The notes beneath the pieces are model-generated. The model made no database searches. It saw nothing but the letters and a program-made list of their open reading frames with translations, and was not told the DNA's origin. From the NCBI GenBank assembly GCA_024640315.1, contig JAHEFF010000009.1:1-64000 (forward strand): a DNA stretch of 64,000 nucleotides, read 5' to 3'. Positions 60,424 through 64,000 of the stretch are shown here, in pieces. Made by a program: the position numbers and the translations under genes. The DNA is from Woeseiaceae bacterium. Its GTDB lineage: Bacteria; Pseudomonadota; Gammaproteobacteria; Steroidobacterales; Woeseiaceae. The number at the start of each line of letters is the position of its first letter. The first letter of the stretch is position 1.

Positions 60424-62043
60424 TTACTCGTCGTAAAAATCGTCTTCAGGCACGGTATTCGGCCGGCGCAAGTCAATTAGTATTTCGCGAGCCGCATTGG
60501 CGCCGCACGCGGAGGACACGCCGCCGCCCGGATGTGTCGATGATCCGCACATGTAGAGGTTTCTGACCGGCATTCGGTACTGGCCGTAACCCGGGAACGG
60601 CCGATTGAAAAACAACTGATCGATTGTGAGTTCGCCCTGAAAGATATTGCCTTCGGTTAAGCCGATCTCCTGTTCGATTTCATGCGGTGTTCGAACCTCC
60701 ATATGTACGATAAGGTCACTGAATCCAGGACTGTAGCGCTCAATCTTGTCGATGACGGTCTGGCCGAATTGGTCGCGTTTCTCCGGTGTCCACGGACCGT
60801 CGGCGAGTTCGGGTGGACAATACTGAACAAAGTTTGACATCCAGTGTTGACCGGGCGGCGCGACGGTTGGGTCCCAGGCTGACGGAATGACGGACTCGAC
60901 AAACGGATCGTCCGACCAGCGGCCACGTTTCCAGCAATCGTAAGCCCGCTCCATGGTTTCCATTGAGCCCGTAAAGCCCTGGCCGCCACGATTAATGTAG
61001 CGATTCTCCGGCACGCCGGAGAATTTGGGCATTCCGGACAGCGCGATATTGACCTTGCCGGACGAACCGCGGATCTTGAAATTCCGGGCCTTTTCGTAGA
61101 TGCCATCCGGCAGGTCATTCTTTTCCATTATGCGGGTAAACGTGCGTTTCGCGTCCAGGTTGGAAACAACGATCCGGGCGTATACCTCGTCGCCGTTCTC
61201 CAGCACGACACCAACGGCCTTGCCGTTTTTCACCAGTACCTGCTGCACGCCCGCATTGGTTCGGATTTCTGCGCCGTGCTCCTGCGCCGCTCCCGCGAGC
61301 GCGGCTGAAATGGCACCCATGCCGCCACGCGCGAGTCCCCACGCACCGATACTTCCGTCGACATCGCCCATCACGTGATGCAGAAGGATGTAGGAGGAGC
61401 CGGGTGAATAGACGCCAAGCGCTGTGCCGATGATGCCCGGACTGGCCATCGCGGCTTTGATCAGGTCGTTCTCGAAATAATCGTCGAGAAAATCTGCGGC
61501 GCTCATCGTGAAAAAGCGAACGTATTCGTAGATCTCTTTCTCGCCCAGTTTCCAGAACTGCTTCGCGAGGTACAGGAATTCCATGATGTCACGCGGCCTG
61601 AGAGAAGTTGGATCAGGCGGCGTCCGCAGCAATGTCTTGCGAATGAGTTGTGAATAACGGGTCAGGTCTGACTGGAAACGATGCATTGCATCTGCATCGT
61701 GGGGCGAATGACGCTTTAGCTCCAGGTGTGCGGCTTGTTCGTCGTGATATGAAAAAAGCCTTTCGTCGCCATCGCCAAAATTGATGGTGCCAAGGTATGG
61801 CACCAGCAGCAGTCCGTGACGACCGAGGTCCAGATCACGATGCAAAGCCTGCCGCATCATGCTGCAGACATATGAGCAATTGGAGTATTTCCAGCCCTCG
61901 TGCAGCTCGCGCGAAACCGCGGCGCCACCGATATACTCATTTTTCTCGAGCACGACCACGTTGAGCCCGGCCTTTGCAAGGTAGGCCGCATTGGTCAGCC
62001 CGTTGTGTCCTGCGCCAATAACGATTGCGTCGTAATTGCTCAT
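60424..62043 (-). CDS. FAD-dependent oxidoreductase, phytoene-desaturase/PYROXD2-like (copy 1)
   Basis: This 539-residue protein has the Rossmann motif VIGAGHNGLTNAAYLAKAG at about 8-26 and a C-terminal SSTHPGGGVSSACGANAA segment binding FAD. The family covers carotenoid desaturases and PYROXD2-like amine or lipid oxidoreductases. ATG at 62043 is chosen because it overlaps the preceding gene as ATGA and homology starts there; the frame is open to 62118. It is a paralogue of the next gene. Confidence 0.87.
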   Translation of the reverse strand: MSNYDAIVIGAGHNGLTNAAYLAKAGLNVVVLEKNEYIGGAAVSRELHEGWKYSNCSYVCSMMRQALHRDLDLGRHGLLLVPYLGTINFGDGDERLFSYHDEQAAHLELKRHSPHDADAMHRFQSDLTRYSQLIRKTLLRTPPDPTSLRPRDIMEFLYLAKQFWKLGEKEIYEYVRFFTMSAADFLDDYFENDLIKAAMASPGIIGTALGVYSPGSSYILLHHVMGDVDGSIGAWGLARGGMGAISAALAGAAQEHGAEIRTNAGVQQVLVKNGKAVGVVLENGDEVYARIVVSNLDAKRTFTRIMEKNDLPDGIYEKARNFKIRGSSGKVNIALSGMPKFSGVPENRYINRGGQGFTGSMETMERAYDCWKRGRWSDDPFVESVIPSAWDPTVAPPGQHWMSNFVQYCPPELADGPWTPEKRDQFGQTVIDKIERYSPGFSDLIVHMEVRTPHEIEQEIGLTEGNIFQGELTIDQLFFNRPFPGYGQYRMPVRNLYMCGSSTHPGGGVSSACGANAAREILIDLRRPNTVPEDDFYDE

Positions 62044-63581
62044 CGCAGGATCTCGTGCGCGGCATTGTGCCCGGCTTGCCCGGTAATGTCGCCGCCGGGA
62101 TGGCAGCCTGCAGCGCACAGGAACAAGCCGGGAATCGGTGTTCTGTACTGCGCCGCTTCGTAGGTCGGACGCATCATAAGCATCTGGTCCATCGCAAATT
62201 CGGTGTGATGCCAGTGGCCGCCGGTGACGCGGTACTGTCGCTCAAGATCGGCAGGTGTCAGGAACTCCTGGTGGACAATCTGTTCGCGAATGCCCGGTGC
62301 ATACCGGGCAATCGTGTCGATGGTTCGTTCACAAACCCGGTCCCGGGCGGTCGGGTTCCATCCACCCTTGAGTTGATAGGGCACATACATGACATGCGCC
62401 GACAAAACATGTTTCCCGTCGGGTGCGACCGACGGTTCATTGATACTGGGAACGACGATTTCCATAACCGGGCTGTCAGGACACTCGCCGTATTTGGAGT
62501 GGTCGAATGCGAACTCAATAGCATCGAGATCCGGCGCGATAATCATCCGCCCGTTGGCTTGCTGAAGACCCTCGAATTCAGGCGCGCTATCGAGGGCGAG
62601 ATGCAGCTTTGCGACGTAGCCATCACAGCGCAGGCGCCGTATTCGGTTCGTAAAGCCGATATCGAGGTACTCGACACCGACAAGATCCAGGAAAGTCCTT
62701 TGCGGATCGGCGGCCGAGATGACCCGGTCTGCCGTAACGGTATCGCCATTGGCCAGGCGCACGCCCTTCGCGGTCAATCCGTCGGCATTTCCGTCAATGA
62801 GAATATGACCGACCTCGGCAGAGCAGCGTATTTCAGCGCCCGAAGCCATTGCCGATTTGCTCAATGCATCGATCAGACCGTTGACGCCTCCAACCGGGAT
62901 CGTGTGCGCCCCCCTTGATTCCCCGGCCAGGCGATAAAGCATTGCGAGCACTGCGCTATTGGGTGATCGCGGCGCCAACTTTGCGCCAATTAACCCGTCC
63001 CAGCCCAGCGTAGTCTTGAGAATATCATTGTCGAAATACTCATCCATCAGGTCGCGAACGGGAAGGGAGGCAACCCGCAGGAATTCCTGCATGTCTTTTT
63101 TGCCGATTCGACGAAGGTTGATACCGATGTGCGCAAAGGTCGCCAGGTCGGAAAAATTGTTCATGCCGATGCGCGGCATCGTTTTCTGCCAGAATGGTTT
63201 CAGGACATCGGCGAAGCGAAGCATCAGCCGCGAATATTCCCGATAGGCTCTTGTGTCATCCGTTCCAGCTCCGCTCAGCGAGCCTTCCTGCAAGATGATG
63301 TGCGCACCAGTGGTATTTAATCCAACGGTCGGCACAGGCTTCGCTGCCCCGAGTCCATGCGCGGTGAGTTTCAGGTCATTGGCGATCTTCTGCGAAAAGT
63401 GGCTGACTGAATGTGCGATCGGAGTGTGGAACCCGGGATGGAATTCCCGATCGGCACCAAGTCCACCCGGCTCGTCTGCAGCTTCGAGTACCAGCACGCG
63501 CTGGCCGCTCCGTGCCAGGTAGGCTGCACAGACCAGTCCGTTGTGTCCCGCTCCTATAATGATCGAGTCGTAGCTCGCCAA
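62040..63581 (-). CDS. FAD-dependent oxidoreductase, phytoene-desaturase/PYROXD2-like (copy 2)
   Basis: This 513-residue protein has the same plan as copy 1: IIGAGHNGLVCAAYLARSG at about 7-25 and a C-terminal FLCAAGCHPGGDITGQAGHN. The two tandem copies are clearly related but diverged. They may be subunits of one enzyme or act on successive substrates. It lies between the right-edge oxidoreductase (114 bases upstream) and copy 1, which it overlaps. Confidence 0.87.
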   Translation of the reverse strand: MASYDSIIIGAGHNGLVCAAYLARSGQRVLVLEAADEPGGLGADREFHPGFHTPIAHSVSHFSQKIANDLKLTAHGLGAAKPVPTVGLNTTGAHIILQEGSLSGAGTDDTRAYREYSRLMLRFADVLKPFWQKTMPRIGMNNFSDLATFAHIGINLRRIGKKDMQEFLRVASLPVRDLMDEYFDNDILKTTLGWDGLIGAKLAPRSPNSAVLAMLYRLAGESRGAHTIPVGGVNGLIDALSKSAMASGAEIRCSAEVGHILIDGNADGLTAKGVRLANGDTVTADRVISAADPQRTFLDLVGVEYLDIGFTNRIRRLRCDGYVAKLHLALDSAPEFEGLQQANGRMIIAPDLDAIEFAFDHSKYGECPDSPVMEIVVPSINEPSVAPDGKHVLSAHVMYVPYQLKGGWNPTARDRVCERTIDTIARYAPGIREQIVHQEFLTPADLERQYRVTGGHWHHTEFAMDQMLMMRPTYEAAQYRTPIPGLFLCAAGCHPGGDITGQAGHNAAHEILR

Positions 63582-63694
63582 TTATTGCTCCGTTGTAACG
63601 CTTGTTCGCCAGGTTTGTACGCTAGTCACAGCATGCCAGTGAATCCTCCGCGCCTATACGCCCGGGTAATTCTGCCGCTACCTTTCGCGTTAAT

Positions 63695-64000
63695 TCAGAC
63701 CAGCTCGCTGATAGCGCGATGCGCCTGTTCAATAGCGGATTCGGTCATTGCGTTCGATGCTGCGTCCGTACCGGCGATACGGATATTGCCGAACGGCCTG
63801 CTACCGATTTCCCAATGACGCATTTCCTTAGGCCAGGTAGACGGCTCAAACGCGATTCGATCGGTTTCCGGATCGTGTCCGTACGCATAGCCATGTGGCC
63901 AACGATTGACGGTAATGCCGGCAATGTCACGCGCCGCATCGAACCCTCCTGGCGACAGTATTCGGGACAGCTGGTCGCGGATATTTCGCTCAAAAGTCTC
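63695..64000 (-). CDS. FAD/NAD-binding oxidoreductase C-terminus (spermidine-dehydrogenase-like, partial)
   Basis: This is the last 101 residues of a gene that enters from the right edge; the reading frame is open to base 64000 and ends at TGA 63695-63697. ITVNRWPHGYAYGHDPETD, then PFGNIRIAGTDAASNAMTES and IEQAHRAISELV match the C-terminal FAD-binding part of spermidine-dehydrogenase-like (SpdH) flavoproteins. I cannot see the catalytic region. It would be the first visible gene of the flavoenzyme-GcvT operon, consistent with polyamine or amine oxidation. Confidence 0.65.
   Translation of the reverse strand, partial: ETFERNIRDQLSRILSPGGFDAARDIAGITVNRWPHGYAYGHDPETDRIAFEPSTWPKEMRHWEIGSRPFGNIRIAGTDAASNAMTESAIEQAHRAISELV

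Noticed and set aside
62025..62918. 297-codon plus-strand frame opposite the second FAD oxidoreductase
   Set aside because: Opposite a well-conserved flavoprotein; composition is that of a GC-driven shadow frame.
1..64000. tRNA, rRNA, CRISPR, insertion sequence or prophage
   Set aside because: I found no cloverleaf-like segment, regularly spaced repeat array, transposase, integrase or phage structural gene anywhere in the window.

Overview
The window reads as chromosomal DNA of a respiring, Gram-negative gammaproteobacterium. Supporting evidence is a TonB-dependent receptor with its FecI/FecR pair, POTRA-barrel and other outer-membrane proteins, lipoproteins, many c-type cytochromes and a moderately GC-rich codon usage. 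The DUF1592/DUF1552 pair and the Rnf/2-oxoacid:ferredoxin genes would fit a marine-sediment lineage such as Woeseiaceae or another Chromatiales-like group, but that placement is inference. Coding density is high and strands alternate in short operons. No stretch longer than about 300 bases lacks a gene. I saw no tRNA, rRNA, CRISPR array, insertion sequence or prophage.

Left end (1-13050): two divergent low-potential redox units share the promoter region 1782-1939. Leftward lies ferredoxin-korA-korB (2-oxoglutarate-type 2-oxoacid:ferredoxin oxidoreductase, korB cut by the window edge). Rightward lies rnfB - nifJ - rnfC-D-G-E-A - small Cys-rich membrane protein - plant-type ferredoxin-NADP reductase, with most junctions overlapping. 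The 1652-residue NifJ carries its own C-terminal ferredoxin. The unit looks like a hub linking pyruvate oxidation and ferredoxin to the Rnf membrane pump and to NADPH. This is the strongest candidate for an undescribed arrangement.

Middle (13058-31597): a COG2403-type GTPase/cyclic 2,3-diphosphoglycerate synthetase-like protein, a beta-CASP metallo-hydrolase, a host-attachment-family protein, an NTF2-like secreted protein, an MFS transporter and L-serine dehydratase. These are followed by a di-heme peroxidase/phosphoesterase lipoprotein/AhpD-like group, a sigma factor-FecR-TonB receptor unit, an LTA-synthase-like transferase beside a POTRA barrel, a DUF5062 protein and a DUF4136 lipoprotein.

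Right half (31823-64000): a proline-rich peptide with a cytochrome c5-type lipoprotein; a two-TM channel with an odd selectivity filter; a three-gene run of unknowns; a PolX-like HhH protein without a polymerase domain; a pncA-pncB NAD salvage operon; DUF3108, DUF3187 and DUF3943 envelope proteins; a Lon-like/USP-like/site-2-protease operon; and a remnant of an erythromycin-esterase-family gene. Next comes a five-gene secreted module (tri-heme cytochrome, DUF1592-type cytochrome lipoprotein, Tat-exported DUF1552 protein, triple-repeat secreted protein, unknown secreted protein). The window closes with a branched-chain aminotransferase, an M16 peptidase, a zinc-ribbon protein, an NTF2-AraC fusion regulator, a MOSC protein, and an operon of three FAD-dependent oxidoreductases plus a GcvT-like protein that runs off the right edge.
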